DNA from: CAJQQY01 sp045106765
GTDB lineage: Bacteria; Bacteroidota; Bacteroidia; Chitinophagales; Saprospiraceae
Assembly: GCA_045106765.1 (NCBI GenBank)
Contig: JBGCFD010000028.1
Coordinates: 51,266-115,265, forward strand
Direction of reading: 5' to 3'
DNA length: 64,000 nucleotides
Shown here: piece after piece, positions 17,024-26,185 of the stretch
How positions within the stretch are numbered: the first letter of the stretch is position 1
Layout of the letters: the number at the start of each line of letters is the position of its first letter
Notes under the pieces: generated by a model
Databases searched by the model: none
The model's input: the letters and a program-made list of their open reading frames with translations, nothing else
What the model was told of the DNA's origin: nothing
Made by a program: the position numbers and the translations under genes

Positions 17024-19075
17024 TTACCCAAGTAATTCTTGAACCTGCTTCACCACATTCTCTCCTGTAAATCCAAACTTCTCATCCAACACCGTATAAG
17101 GTGCAGAATACCCAAAATGAGTCATCCCAAATACTTTTCCCCGCACTCCTACCAAACCTTGCAACGTACTCGGCAAGCCAGCAGTCAATCCAAACGTCGG
17201 ACAAGCAGCAGGTAAAACAGATACTTGATAATCTGCAGATTGATTTCTAAATAATCCTTCTGAGATCGCAGAAACCACTCTTACTTTTTTACCATGATCA
17301 TTTCTTAGCATTGCTGCACCATCAATCAACGTTGCTACTTCAGAACCATTTGCCACCAAAATCACATCAGGCGTTCCTTCACAATCTTGAACAATGTAAG
17401 CTCCTTTTTGAGCTTGCAGAGCATCTTGGTATCGAGTGTTCCCTTCACTTGCAGGAAGCGTTTTAATATTTTGTCGAGAGAAAATCATTCCTGTAGGTGT
17501 CTTTCTATTTTCAAAAGCCATCTTCCATGCTACGGTTGCTTCGTCAGTATCCGCAGGTCGTAATGCCAACAAACTATTTTCTCCTGAGTGATTTTTCAAT
17601 TGCTCCAACAATCTTAATTGTGCTTCTTGCTCAATCGGTTGATGTGTTGGTCCATCCTCTCCTACTCTAAATGCATCATGCGTCCAAAGGAAAATTACTG
17701 GCGTTTCCATCAAGGCAGCAACTCGCATCGCAGGTTTCATATAATCAGAAAAAGCAAAGAACGTCGCGCAAACTGGAATCACTCCACCATGCAAAGCCAA
17801 ACCTGTACACAAAGCAGCCATCGTCAACTCAGCCACACCTGCTTGCAAAAATTGTCCTTTGAAATCTCCTTTTTGGAAGGCAGTTGTTTTATTTAAAAAA
17901 CCATCTGTTTTATCACTATTCGAAAGATCAGCAGATGACACAATCATATTTTCTACATGATCTGCCAAATAACTTAGTACAGCTTTTGAACCATTTCGAG
18001 TGGCGCCATCTTTACCTTGTTCGATAGCTGACCAATCAATTTCTTGAACTTCTTTGGAGAAAAATTTTGCTAATCTTGCAGATCGTTTTGGGTTATCTGT
18101 TTTCCAAACTTCAAAAGCAGCTTTTCGTTTCTGCGCTTGCTCTCTTTTTCGGTCTAAAGCTCTTGCATAAAATTCTTTCACTTCTGGAAATACTTGAAAA
18201 GCATCTTCTGGATCTCCTCCTAAGTTTTTAATTGAAGCGTCAAAATCTCCACCTGATTTACTCAACGGTTGACCATGTGTGTCTACTTTTCCCTCATACA
18301 TTTCTCCACCTTCTGTCATTGCCCCTTTTCCCATTATCGTTTTTCCGATGATCAACGTAGGTCGTTCTGATTCATCAATTCCAGCTTGAATCGCATGGCG
18401 AATAGCATCTGTATCATTTCCATCAATCGTCATCACATGCCAATTCCATGCTTCATATTTCTTAGCAGTATCTTCCATCGTCACCTCATCAACCATCGTC
18501 GAAAGCTGCACATCGTTAGCATCATAAAACATCACTAATTTTCCCAAACCTAAATGCCCTGCAATTCTTCCAACTCCTTGAGAAATTTCCTCTTGAATTC
18601 CTCCATCAGAGATATAAAGGTAAGTCATGTGCTCCACCACTTCTCCAAATCGAGCTGCCAAAAATCGTTCTGCAATAGCAGCTCCTGCTCCAAATGCATG
18701 TCCCAAACCTAAAGGTCCTGATGTATTTTCGATTCCTCTTTCTACATCAACCTCCGGGTGACCAGGTGTTGGGCTTTTCCATTGACGGAAATTTTTGATG
18801 TCGTCCATCGTGTAATTTCCTAACAATGTTTGTACTCCATATAACATCGAAGACATATGTCCTGCATCTAAAAAGAAGCGGTCACGCATCGGCCAAGACA
18901 TATCGTCTGGATCATAATTTAAAAATTCAGAGTAAAGTACTTGAACAAAATCGGCTCCCCCCATTGGTCCACCTGGGTGACCTGATTTGGCTTTTTCAAC
19001 CATGGCGGCGGCGAGGATTCTGATATTATCAGCTGCACGTGTCGCGATTGTTTTCCCTTCAATTTGATTTGACAT
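17024..19075 (-). CDS. tkt: Transketolase
   Basis: The thiamine diphosphate enzyme of the pentose phosphate pathway, exchanging two-carbon units between sugar phosphates and supplying erythrose 4-phosphate for the aromatic pathway. Full length at 683 residues. Seen: KSGHPGGPMGGADF (about 31-44), the substrate His in HGQPLSKSG, the pyrimidine-domain stretch FFAFSDYMKPAMRVAA and DAFRVGEDGPTHQPIEQ with its conserved His, then the C-terminal domain. The cofactor GDG motif appears as YISDGGIQEE with the diphosphate Asp. Single gene with about 215 bp upstream. Confidence 0.95.
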   Translation of the reverse strand: MSNQIEGKTIATRAADNIRILAAAMVEKAKSGHPGGPMGGADFVQVLYSEFLNYDPDDMSWPMRDRFFLDAGHMSSMLYGVQTLLGNYTMDDIKNFRQWKSPTPGHPEVDVERGIENTSGPLGLGHAFGAGAAIAERFLAARFGEVVEHMTYLYISDGGIQEEISQGVGRIAGHLGLGKLVMFYDANDVQLSTMVDEVTMEDTAKKYEAWNWHVMTIDGNDTDAIRHAIQAGIDESERPTLIIGKTIMGKGAMTEGGEMYEGKVDTHGQPLSKSGGDFDASIKNLGGDPEDAFQVFPEVKEFYARALDRKREQAQKRKAAFEVWKTDNPKRSARLAKFFSKEVQEIDWSAIEQGKDGATRNGSKAVLSYLADHVENMIVSSADLSNSDKTDGFLNKTTAFQKGDFKGQFLQAGVAELTMAALCTGLALHGGVIPVCATFFAFSDYMKPAMRVAALMETPVIFLWTHDAFRVGEDGPTHQPIEQEAQLRLLEQLKNHSGENSLLALRPADTDEATVAWKMAFENRKTPTGMIFSRQNIKTLPASEGNTRYQDALQAQKGAYIVQDCEGTPDVILVANGSEVATLIDGAAMLRNDHGKKVRVVSAISEGLFRNQSADYQVSVLPAACPTFGLTAGLPSTLQGLVGVRGKVFGMTHFGYSAPYTVLDEKFGFTGENVVKQVQELLG

Positions 19076-19290
19076 AATTACGGTTTGTTATTTTTTTAAA
19101 AATCATTCTCAAATTCGCCACAAAGATAAATGAATATTGAATATTGAAGAATTACTAGTGATGATTTTTTGGGAAATAAATTTTTTCGAAAAGATAAAAT
19201 TGTTCTGAATAAAATCTAATATTGTTGTGATATTTTATTCAGCCAATTCTACCTTCAATTTTTTATTTCCTCCTCATAAAACAATTCAAA

Positions 19291-20184
19291 ATGAATAGAA
19301 GAAATTTCATAGAAAAATCTGCCATTTTAGGGACAACTGCTTTACTTCCTTTTTCAAGTTGTTCTGCTGAACAAAAAGCAAAATTTAAAATGGGTTACCA
19401 ACTTTATTCTATTCGTGATGAGATGGCTAAAGATACTGTAGCCACTTTGAAGGCATTAAAAAAAATGGGCTATGAAGATTTTGAAACTTATGGATATAAT
19501 TCTGAAGAGGATACTTTTTACGGGTATAAGTCTAAAGAATTTAAAATTATTCTTGATGATTTACAACTCACCACTTCTAGTGGCCATTTTGGTTTTTCTC
19601 CTTTTCTCCACCAATCAGATGATGACTTAATTCGTTTTGTCGATCAAGCTATTATAGGTGCAAAGGCATTGAATATGAAATATATTACTTGGCCATGGAT
19701 TGCTCCAGAACTTCGAACATTAGATAATTTTAAATTGATGGCTGGAAAACTTAATGGAATTGGAGAACAAATATCTGCTGCTGGTCTTGGATTTGCTTAC
19801 CATAACCATGGCTTCGAATTTATAGATCATGATGGGGAAAATGCTTTTGATATTATTTTAAAAGAAACTGATCCTGCTCTTGTCAAACTTGAAATAGATA
19901 TGTATTGGGTCATGCATTCTTCTAATTTCACTCCAAAAGAATTGGTAAAAAAACAACCTGGTCGTTACGTCATGTGGCATATAAAAGATATGGATAAGGT
20001 ATCAAGAGATTATACTGAATTAGGCAATGGTTCTATTGATTATGTTGAAATGCTTCCTGATCCAATTGAATCAGGTTTAGAATTTTATTTTATTGAACAA
20101 GGTGGAAATTATGCTCATAATTCGACAAGAAGTGCAAGTGATAGTGCTGACTATTTTAAAAAAAATTTACAAAAATTCTTATAG
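19291..20184 (+). CDS. Exported sugar phosphate isomerase/epimerase-like protein
   Basis: A 297-residue protein. The N-terminus MNRRNFIEKSAILG has a twin-Arg-like motif and is followed by LPFSSCSAE, a lipobox-like Cys near residue 24, so it is probably exported, possibly folded, and lipid-anchored. The rest is an AP endonuclease 2 / xylose isomerase-like TIM barrel: MGYQLYSIRDEM, YHNHGFEF, LEIDMYWV and WHIKDMD carry the typical His/Glu/Asp metal ligands. Such secreted forms are common in Bacteroidota sugar metabolism. Substrate unknown. Confidence 0.87.
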   Translation: MNRRNFIEKSAILGTTALLPFSSCSAEQKAKFKMGYQLYSIRDEMAKDTVATLKALKKMGYEDFETYGYNSEEDTFYGYKSKEFKIILDDLQLTTSSGHFGFSPFLHQSDDDLIRFVDQAIIGAKALNMKYITWPWIAPELRTLDNFKLMAGKLNGIGEQISAAGLGFAYHNHGFEFIDHDGENAFDIILKETDPALVKLEIDMYWVMHSSNFTPKELVKKQPGRYVMWHIKDMDKVSRDYTELGNGSIDYVEMLPDPIESGLEFYFIEQGGNYAHNSTRSASDSADYFKKNLQKFL

Positions 20185-20217
20185 CTTTTAGTTTATTTTT
20201 TGGGGAATTCTCGTTGA

Positions 20218-20376
20218 AGTTGTTTTAAAATGTCTGCTGAAACCGAGCGGAAAGGCTTGTGATTATTGGCGAAGCTCTTTTTGAGTTTCACCCCCTTTGG
20301 GTTGGGACGAAAAAAAGCTGAAGTCCTATAACCACAATGCTTTTTGCGTAGGTCAGCTAGACATTTTAAAACAACT
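20218..20376. mobile_element. 159-bp MITE-like element, copy 1
   Basis: It begins AGTTGTTTTAAAATGTCT and ends with the reverse complement AGACATTTTAAAACAACT, giving terminal inverted repeats of about 23 bp. A second copy of exactly the same length lies inverted at 40360-40518. The interior holds an imperfect stem too (agcttttt / aaaaagct words). It encodes nothing. No transposase gene is present in the window. A target duplication is not obvious. Confidence 0.85.
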
Positions 20377-20666
20377 TCGTTTAATAAAAACTACCCTCCC
20401 ATTCATTTCTGAAGGAAGGGTAATCCACACACTATGAGAACACCCATACTTTTTTATCAAAACTAAAACGACAATTAATCTCAGCACTTCAATCTACTTC
20501 TCCCCTTTTAGTTGTCTTTTAGTTGTCTTTTAGAAAATAAACAATTTTATAACCAAAAGATGTTATCAATTTTAATAGACGTTAAAATTGATTTCGTAAT
20601 ATATTGAGAATCAGATTTTTAAATCTTAAAATGGAGATTAGTTAAAGTTTTTAACTTGGAGTTAAA

Positions 20667-20753
20667 GTAGCACGTGGTGGCTTGCTTTAGTAGACTTAAA
20701 AGAAGTTCCCCTAGTATTTTTTTCTAGGTCTGCTAAAACAGACAGCTACGCGT
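20667..20753. repeat. Imperfect hairpin element
   Basis: GTGGCTTGCTTTAGTAGACTT on one side resembles the reverse complement of the right side, GTAGCTGTCTGTTTTAGCAGACCT, over about 20 bases, around an inner CTAG-containing centre. Possibly a decayed small inverted-repeat element. Weak evidence. Confidence 0.4.
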
Positions 20754-20797
20754 TATTTGTTTCCCATTTCTCATAAAAGGAATTTAATGTATTGTTT

Positions 20798-20805
20798 TAT
20801 TTTTG
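20798..20805 (+). promoter_or_regulatory. Candidate dnaG promoter box
   Basis: TATTTTTG matches the TAnnTTTG -7 consensus of Bacteroidota, 61 bp before the dnaG start. No convincing -33 TTG lies at the expected distance, so this is a suggestion only. Confidence 0.35.
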
Positions 20806-20866
20806 GTATTTTTACAGAAATATTTTTCATTTTTAAGCATACAGGTAACTAAATTTTTTCCAATAA

Positions 20867-22930
20867 ATGATTCCACAAAAAACGGTACAAGAAATAATCG
20901 ACACTGCGAAGATTGAAGATGTCGTTGGCGACTTTGTGAATTTGAAACGTGCAGGTTCCAATCTTAAAGGTTTGTGCCCTTTTCATAATGAGAAGACTCC
21001 TTCTTTTGTGGTTTCCCCTGCGAAAAATTTATGCAAATGTTTTGGCTGTGGCAAAGGTGGTGATCCGGTGCGATTTATCATGAATCATGAAAATATGTCT
21101 TTCCCTGAGGCATTAAGATATTTAGCGGAGCGATATAATATTGAAGTTGTCGAAAAACAATTGACTGAATCCCAGCGGAGAGAAAAACAATTAGCCGATA
21201 GTTTATTTATCACCAATCAATATGCCGCTGATTATTTCCATAAAGAATTGATGGAAACGGATGAAGGGAAAAGTATTGGTTTAAGTTATTTTAAAGAAAG
21301 AGGTTTTCGAGAAGAGACGATTGAGCATTGGCATTTGGGATATACTTCTAAACAAAAAAATAGCTTCACTTTGCAAGCAACACAAGATTCGTATAATCCT
21401 GACATTTTGAAAAAACTGGGTTTGACGACTCAATATGGAAGTGATTTTTATCGAGAACGAGTGATGTTTCCCATTCGAAATTTGAGTGGAAAGATTATCG
21501 GTTTTGGTGGACGGATTTTGCAAAAAGATGCTAAGGCTGCCAAATATATTAACTCACCTGAATCGGATATTTATAATAAAAGTCGAGTACTTTTTGGAGC
21601 ATATCATGCCAAAAGTGAAATTCGAAAATTAGATGAATGTGTTTTGGTGGAAGGATACACGGATGTGATTTCTTTGCATCAATCGGGAATTACAAACGTG
21701 GTGGCATCGTCTGGTACTTCCTTGACGGTTGGACAGATTCAACTGGTCAGTCGATTTACCAAAAACATGAAGATTCTGTACGATGGAGATAATGCTGGAA
21801 TCAAAGCTGCCTTGCGTGGATTGGATTTGGTATTGGAACAGGACATGAATGTAAAAGTGGTTCTGTTGCCAGATGGAGAAGACCCAGATTCATATTTGCA
21901 AAAAGTTGGAACAGAAGAATTTAAAAAATACATTGACGAAAAAGCAGATGATTTTATATTTTTCAAAACAAAATTATTACTCGATGAGGCTAAAAATGAT
22001 CCTGTCAAAAAGACTCGACTAATCGGAAGCATTATCGAAAGTATTGCTAAAATCCCAAACACTCTAAAACGGTCACTTTATATTAAAGAGTGTGCTTCGA
22101 TCATGGATGTCGAAGAAAAATACCTAGTGGCTGAGGCGAATCGGATTTTAGAAAGTCTGGTAAAAAAGAGTGAAACTAAACGATTATTTGAAAAACGAAG
22201 AGCAGAAAGAGAAAAGGCGATCACTCCTAAAAAAACGACTACTCCAAAGTCAAATCAAAATCCAAATGAAAATCCTTATGCTAATGAACCAAGTCCTGAA
22301 GATTTGGCTGCGTTGGATGCGATGGCGGCGGCAGAAGAACAAGGAGTTCACAGTATTGCCGCTAGACCTTCTGCTAAAAAAAGTGGAGATGCTTTTAAGG
22401 AAAAAGAAATCATTAGAATTTTAGTGACCGGTTGTAATGTGATTTTTGATAAGGAGGAAAATATTACGGTTGGACAATTTGTCTTGGCAAATATTCAAGA
22501 TGTTTTGGAGGATTTTGATAATCTTTTGTATCAACGGGTAGCGGCTTTGAGTTTGCAACATTTGGTGGAAGAGAAACCTTTGACTCCTCAATTTTATATT
22601 GGACATGAAGATGAAGAGATTGCTCAACTGGCGTTGGATCTTTCTACCTCACCCAATGAGTTTAGTGAAAATTGGGAAAAAAAATGGGGCGTGACTTTGC
22701 AAACTCAACCACAACCTGAAGAAAATTTCACCCTGGATAGTGTGCTTTCGTTGAAGCGATTTAAATTGGCGAAGTTAATTCGGATGTGTAAAAAAAGTCA
22801 GGATGAAATGAAATCAGCTTCCGAAAAAGGAGATGTTAATGCGGTAAATACACATTTAAAAATGGTGATGAAATTGAAAACTATGAGTAGTGATTTGGCG
22901 AAGGAATTGAAGACGGTGGTTTTTAAATAA
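20867..22930 (+). CDS. dnaG: DNA primase
   Basis: Synthesises RNA primers at the replication fork. Full length at 687 residues. Seen: the N-terminal CHC2 zinc finger (CPFHNEKTPSF, then CKCFGCGKGGD, about 37-66), the catalytic core with FGGRILQ, the TOPRIM motifs VLVEGYTDVISLHQSG and the metal-binding YDGDNAG (about 265-315), a proline/asparagine-rich linker (about 455-490) and a C-terminal helicase-binding domain. Single gene. The linker is long and low-complexity, which is usual for the phylum. Confidence 0.95.
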   Translation: MIPQKTVQEIIDTAKIEDVVGDFVNLKRAGSNLKGLCPFHNEKTPSFVVSPAKNLCKCFGCGKGGDPVRFIMNHENMSFPEALRYLAERYNIEVVEKQLTESQRREKQLADSLFITNQYAADYFHKELMETDEGKSIGLSYFKERGFREETIEHWHLGYTSKQKNSFTLQATQDSYNPDILKKLGLTTQYGSDFYRERVMFPIRNLSGKIIGFGGRILQKDAKAAKYINSPESDIYNKSRVLFGAYHAKSEIRKLDECVLVEGYTDVISLHQSGITNVVASSGTSLTVGQIQLVSRFTKNMKILYDGDNAGIKAALRGLDLVLEQDMNVKVVLLPDGEDPDSYLQKVGTEEFKKYIDEKADDFIFFKTKLLLDEAKNDPVKKTRLIGSIIESIAKIPNTLKRSLYIKECASIMDVEEKYLVAEANRILESLVKKSETKRLFEKRRAEREKAITPKKTTTPKSNQNPNENPYANEPSPEDLAALDAMAAAEEQGVHSIAARPSAKKSGDAFKEKEIIRILVTGCNVIFDKEENITVGQFVLANIQDVLEDFDNLLYQRVAALSLQHLVEEKPLTPQFYIGHEDEEIAQLALDLSTSPNEFSENWEKKWGVTLQTQPQPEENFTLDSVLSLKRFKLAKLIRMCKKSQDEMKSASEKGDVNAVNTHLKMVMKLKTMSSDLAKELKTVVFK

Positions 22931-23052
22931 AAAGAATGGATCGACAAATTGATAAAATAAATTTCAACCAATTACAGAAACTTATTTCAGAATGATATCA
23001 TAAATCGTTTAAATTGTAGTTACTTAATTCAACCAAAAACAAAAAAACCAAG

Positions 23053-24240
23053 ATGAAAGGAATCAATTTATTTCTTGCCTATGCTCCAGAAGATGCAGAA
23101 TATCGTGATCAGATTGGTAAACATTTATCCGTTCTAAAATCCAATGGTTTTTTAAATGAATTTTGTATTAGTGAAGTTCTTGCCGGTAGTGATTCTGATT
23201 TGAGTATTCGGCGAATGATGAATGATGCCAAAATCATTTTATTATTAATTAGTTCTGATTTTTTAGCTTCAAATGAATGTCGAAGATTAGAAGATTTAGC
23301 TTTTAGTATGAAAATGAAAAACGATGCTATCGTTATTCCTGTTTTGCTTAGACCTTGTTTGTATGATGAGAGTTATGACCAATTGCAAATTTTACCTGAT
23401 AATAAAAAAGCTATTAGTGATAAAAATGCCTGGAATAATGAAGATGCTGCATTTGCAAATGTTGCTGAACGGATCAAGCAATTAGTTGTAAAAATTCAGG
23501 AAGAAGAAAAAAAATCGGAAATAACAGAAACAACAACTTCAGTTCATCAAATCTCAGATAAATCCTCCATTTCATCTTTTAAATGGAAACCTATCGCAGG
23601 ATTATTAGCAATAGGATTAGCTACCATTATTACTTTTATGATGTGGCCTTCCAATAACTCAAAAACAACTAGAAATAAAGTTACACAGACTCCAGCAAAA
23701 AAAACAGATCATCCAATTAAAGAAGTTAAGACTCCAGCAAAAAAAACGGTTCCTAATTTAGTAAAAACAAATTGGCGTAACGCTAAACAAAAGTTAGTAA
23801 CCGCAGGGTTCTTAAATATCAAGGAAGTAAAAACCGTTTCTTGTGATGTAGCTCCTGGAACTGTACTCAATCAAAGACCTTCTTCTGGTACTCAAATCTC
23901 AGCAAATGATGCAATCGCGATTTCAATTTCCGAAGCTCCAAAAAAAATAAAGGCTGCCGCAATTAGTGGAGGAAATAAGTTAGTATCATTGACTAATAAA
24001 AGAAAAAAACATTCTGAAAATGCATGGGCTTTAAAAAATACAAACGTAGAGTTTAGCCTAGAAGGTACCAAATGTAGCATCGGAGATGTAACTGTTGAGC
24101 ATCCTCTTGGTGGAACTAAAAAACATACCATTAGAGCTGGTCAAAAGAAAAACAATACTCGTTTTTTTGGAGCGGGAACTATTAAAGTTTATTTTAGTAG
24201 TAATGACCCTTCCGCTGTTTTGAAGGTGAGAATCTGGTAA
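23053..24240 (+). CDS. TIR - transmembrane - PASTA fusion protein
   Basis: A 395-residue membrane protein with an unusual domain order. Residues 1-150 form a divergent TIR_2-type domain: FLAYAPEDAEYRDQ, IILLLISSDFLASNECRRLE. The W-x-DR loop of its relatives is lost (NEFCISEVLAGSD), but the Glu at 80 lies in the catalytic position. A membrane segment follows at about 180-197, then a Lys/Thr/Pro-rich linker, then one PASTA domain (about 233-293, VPNLVKTNWRNAKQKLVTAGF ... VLNQRPSSGTQI). A unique C-terminal domain (294-395) is probably beta-structured. PASTA domains bind peptidoglycan fragments or beta-lactams in kinases and PBPs. Inference: an envelope sensor linked to a cytosolic TIR. Confidence 0.83.
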   Translation: MKGINLFLAYAPEDAEYRDQIGKHLSVLKSNGFLNEFCISEVLAGSDSDLSIRRMMNDAKIILLLISSDFLASNECRRLEDLAFSMKMKNDAIVIPVLLRPCLYDESYDQLQILPDNKKAISDKNAWNNEDAAFANVAERIKQLVVKIQEEEKKSEITETTTSVHQISDKSSISSFKWKPIAGLLAIGLATIITFMMWPSNNSKTTRNKVTQTPAKKTDHPIKEVKTPAKKTVPNLVKTNWRNAKQKLVTAGFLNIKEVKTVSCDVAPGTVLNQRPSSGTQISANDAIAISISEAPKKIKAAAISGGNKLVSLTNKRKKHSENAWALKNTNVEFSLEGTKCSIGDVTVEHPLGGTKKHTIRAGQKKNNTRFFGAGTIKVYFSSNDPSAVLKVRIW

Positions 24241-24294
24241 AAAAATACTGGAGCAACAATAAAAATAACAATACATTTACATACTAAATAAATT

Positions 24295-24717
24295 ATGAAA
24301 TTAGCCTCTATCTTACTTATTCTAATTGTTTTTTATTCCTGTTCCGAAACGCCACAAACCATCACAGGAACAGAAATCTACCAACTCGTTTCCCAAACCG
24401 TTGAAATAAAAGACACTACTTTTAAAATCGATGCCAACGGAAATCCAACTTCCGAAGTCGCCCACATCAATAAAAACTCCTTTCCTATCCGAGACAATAT
24501 CAAAGAAACTTGGCACTTTGAAAATCAAACTTTAAAAATTTCCACTCAACTTAAAAGTGACAAAGTCCAAGATGTCATTTACCAAGTCCAAAATATAGAT
24601 GGTGGTTTTTTTCTAAAAAGAGATAATGAAAAACAGTTTTGTACGATTGTGAAGAAGACGGGTAAAGAGTTAATTCTGGAAACTCGTGGGAAGATTATTT
24701 TGAAAAGGATAAAGTGA
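24295..24717 (+). CDS. Small lipoprotein
   Basis: A 140-residue protein with a lipoprotein signal (LIVFYSCSETP, Cys about residue 16). The mature part has the beta-strand periodicity of a small lipocalin-like or barrel domain (TWHFENQTLKISTQL, GKELILETRGKIILKR), as in many short Bacteroidota lipoproteins. No motif identifies a function. It starts 54 bp after the TIR-PASTA gene and could share its transcript. Confidence 0.75.
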   Translation: MKLASILLILIVFYSCSETPQTITGTEIYQLVSQTVEIKDTTFKIDANGNPTSEVAHINKNSFPIRDNIKETWHFENQTLKISTQLKSDKVQDVIYQVQNIDGGFFLKRDNEKQFCTIVKKTGKELILETRGKIILKRIK

Positions 24718-24854
24718 TTTTTTTGCCACTGACTTGGACTGACTATTATGACTATTTATGACTATTCCCTAAAATTTATTTTTTTAGAATAACACTTTGC
24801 AAGAGAAGTCATAAATAGTCATAATAGTCAGTCAAAGTCAGCGGCAAAAAAATC
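24716..24854. repeat. 139-bp long-armed hairpin, bidirectional terminator
   Basis: 48-bp arms (24716-24763 and 24807-24854) match at 46 positions. They begin with a T-run and TTGCC and then repeat gact/atgact words. It fills the gap between the convergent lipoprotein and fbaA genes and touches the lipoprotein stop codon. A relative with the same vocabulary lies at 36091-36240. Confidence 0.85.
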
Positions 24855-24930
24855 AAAACCAGTTCAAAAAAAAATGCAATCACATCATAACAATGTAATT
24901 GCATTTTCTTTAAAATATTAAAAACCGAGA

Positions 24931-26007
24931 TTACTCAGCCGCATTCGTTCCCACACAATTCAAATCTTCAAACGCTTGCTTCAATCGAACCACAAAAGAT
25001 TCCTCCGCTTTTCGTAACCAACCTCTTGGGTCGTAATTCTTTTTGTTTGGTTTGTCATCGCCATCAGGATTCCCGATTTGTGTTTGCATATAATCTCTTT
25101 TGTCTTCATAATTATTTTTTACGCCATCCCAAAATGCCCATTGCATATCAGTATCAATATTCATTTTGATTGCCCCGTAACCAATCGCTTCTCGAATTTC
25201 TTCTTGGCTAGAGCCACTTCCTCCGTGAAAAACGAAGTTAATTGGATTGTCTCCAGTTTTGAATTTCTCTTGCACAAAATCTTGAGAATTCTTCAAAATC
25301 TTTGGCGTCAACTCCACATTCCCTGGTTTGTAAACACCATGTACATTTCCAAAAGCTGCAGCAATCGTAAATTTATCACTCACTTTTTTCAACTCTTCAT
25401 AAGCATAAGAAACTTCTTCTGGCTGCGTATATAATTTAGAGGAATCTACATCAGTATTATCTACACCATCTTCTTCCCCACCAGTTACTCCTAATTCAAT
25501 TTCGATAGTCATTCCGATTTTATCCATTCGCTCGAAATACTTTTTGGATATTTCGATATTCTCTTCAATCGGCTCTTCTGACAAATCCAACATGTGAGAA
25601 CTGTATAATGGATAACCTCTTTCTGCATAGAATTTTTCACCTGCAGCTAACAAACCATCAATCCAAGGCAATAACTTCTTGGCACAATGATCCGTATGTA
25701 AAACTACGGTTACACCATAAGCTTTTGCCATTGCATGAACATGAGCAGCACCAGATACACCACCATAAATTGCTCCTTTTTGATTTTCATTTCCCAAACC
25801 TTTCCCTGCAAAAAATTGAGCACCACCATTTGAAAATTGAATAATTACAGGTGAGTTTAAATCTCTCGCTGTTTCCAAAACTGCATTAATAGAGTTAGTT
25901 CCAATTACATTTACAGCTGGAATTGCAAAATTATTTTCATTCGCGTAATTAAATAATTCAGTTACTTCATCGCCATAAAGTACACCTGTTCTAAATTTAG
26001 TAGCCAT
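24931..26007 (-). CDS. fbaA: Class II fructose-bisphosphate aldolase
   Basis: Zinc-dependent glycolytic and gluconeogenic aldolase. 358 residues, the length of the E. coli FbaA type. Seen: VVLHTDHCAKKLLPW with catalytic Asp and zinc-binding His (about 107-121), GGEEDGVDN, the zinc His in FGNVHGVYKPGNV, and FHGGSGSS, which binds phosphate. Single gene with a hairpin upstream that separates it from trxB. Confidence 0.95.
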   Translation of the reverse strand: MATKFRTGVLYGDEVTELFNYANENNFAIPAVNVIGTNSINAVLETARDLNSPVIIQFSNGGAQFFAGKGLGNENQKGAIYGGVSGAAHVHAMAKAYGVTVVLHTDHCAKKLLPWIDGLLAAGEKFYAERGYPLYSSHMLDLSEEPIEENIEISKKYFERMDKIGMTIEIELGVTGGEEDGVDNTDVDSSKLYTQPEEVSYAYEELKKVSDKFTIAAAFGNVHGVYKPGNVELTPKILKNSQDFVQEKFKTGDNPINFVFHGGSGSSQEEIREAIGYGAIKMNIDTDMQWAFWDGVKNNYEDKRDYMQTQIGNPDGDDKPNKKNYDPRGWLRKAEESFVVRLKQAFEDLNCVGTNAAE

Positions 26008-26097
26008 TTCGTTTTTAGTTTTTTGAAAAATCCATATTGAATTTTCCTGATTTTAAAAAAAGGTTCAATACGGTTTTATTTGGATGTCTATTAAAAG

Positions 26098-26177
26098 CCG
26101 ATAAGTATTGGACGGAACTAAGTTTAACGTCATTAACTTATCGGTGATCGGCAACCAGTAACCGGTTACCGATCACC
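26098..26177. repeat. Double hairpin between trxB and fbaA
   Basis: CCGATAAGT (26098-26106) pairs with ACTTATCGG (26136-26144), and GGTGATCGG (26143-26151) pairs with CCGATCACC (26169-26177), with a further CAACC/GGTT match inside. The two stems share two bases. It lies 9 bp beyond the trxB stop. No T-run follows, so it is more likely a transcript-end stabiliser than a classic terminator. Confidence 0.6.
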
Positions 26178-26185
26178 AATCTCCA

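Larger units (their letters stand above)
20377..20866. other. Gene-free stretch before dnaG
   Basis: The rest of the 682-bp gap 20185-20866 after the MITE shows a tandem TTTTAGTTGTC repeat near 20508-20534, an imperfect hairpin at 20667-20753 and a TATTTTTG box at 20798-20805 that matches TAnnTTTG. I see no coding frame of note and no named RNA. Confidence 0.6.

Noticed and set aside
20433..20465. Ten-codon frame MRTPILFYQN as a leader peptide
   Set aside because: No terminator or antiterminator follows and no amino acid gene is near; composition is not biased.
24716..24854. CRISPR-like or tandem repeat array
   Set aside because: The recurring gact words are short and irregular and belong to the two arms of one inverted repeat, with no spacers.
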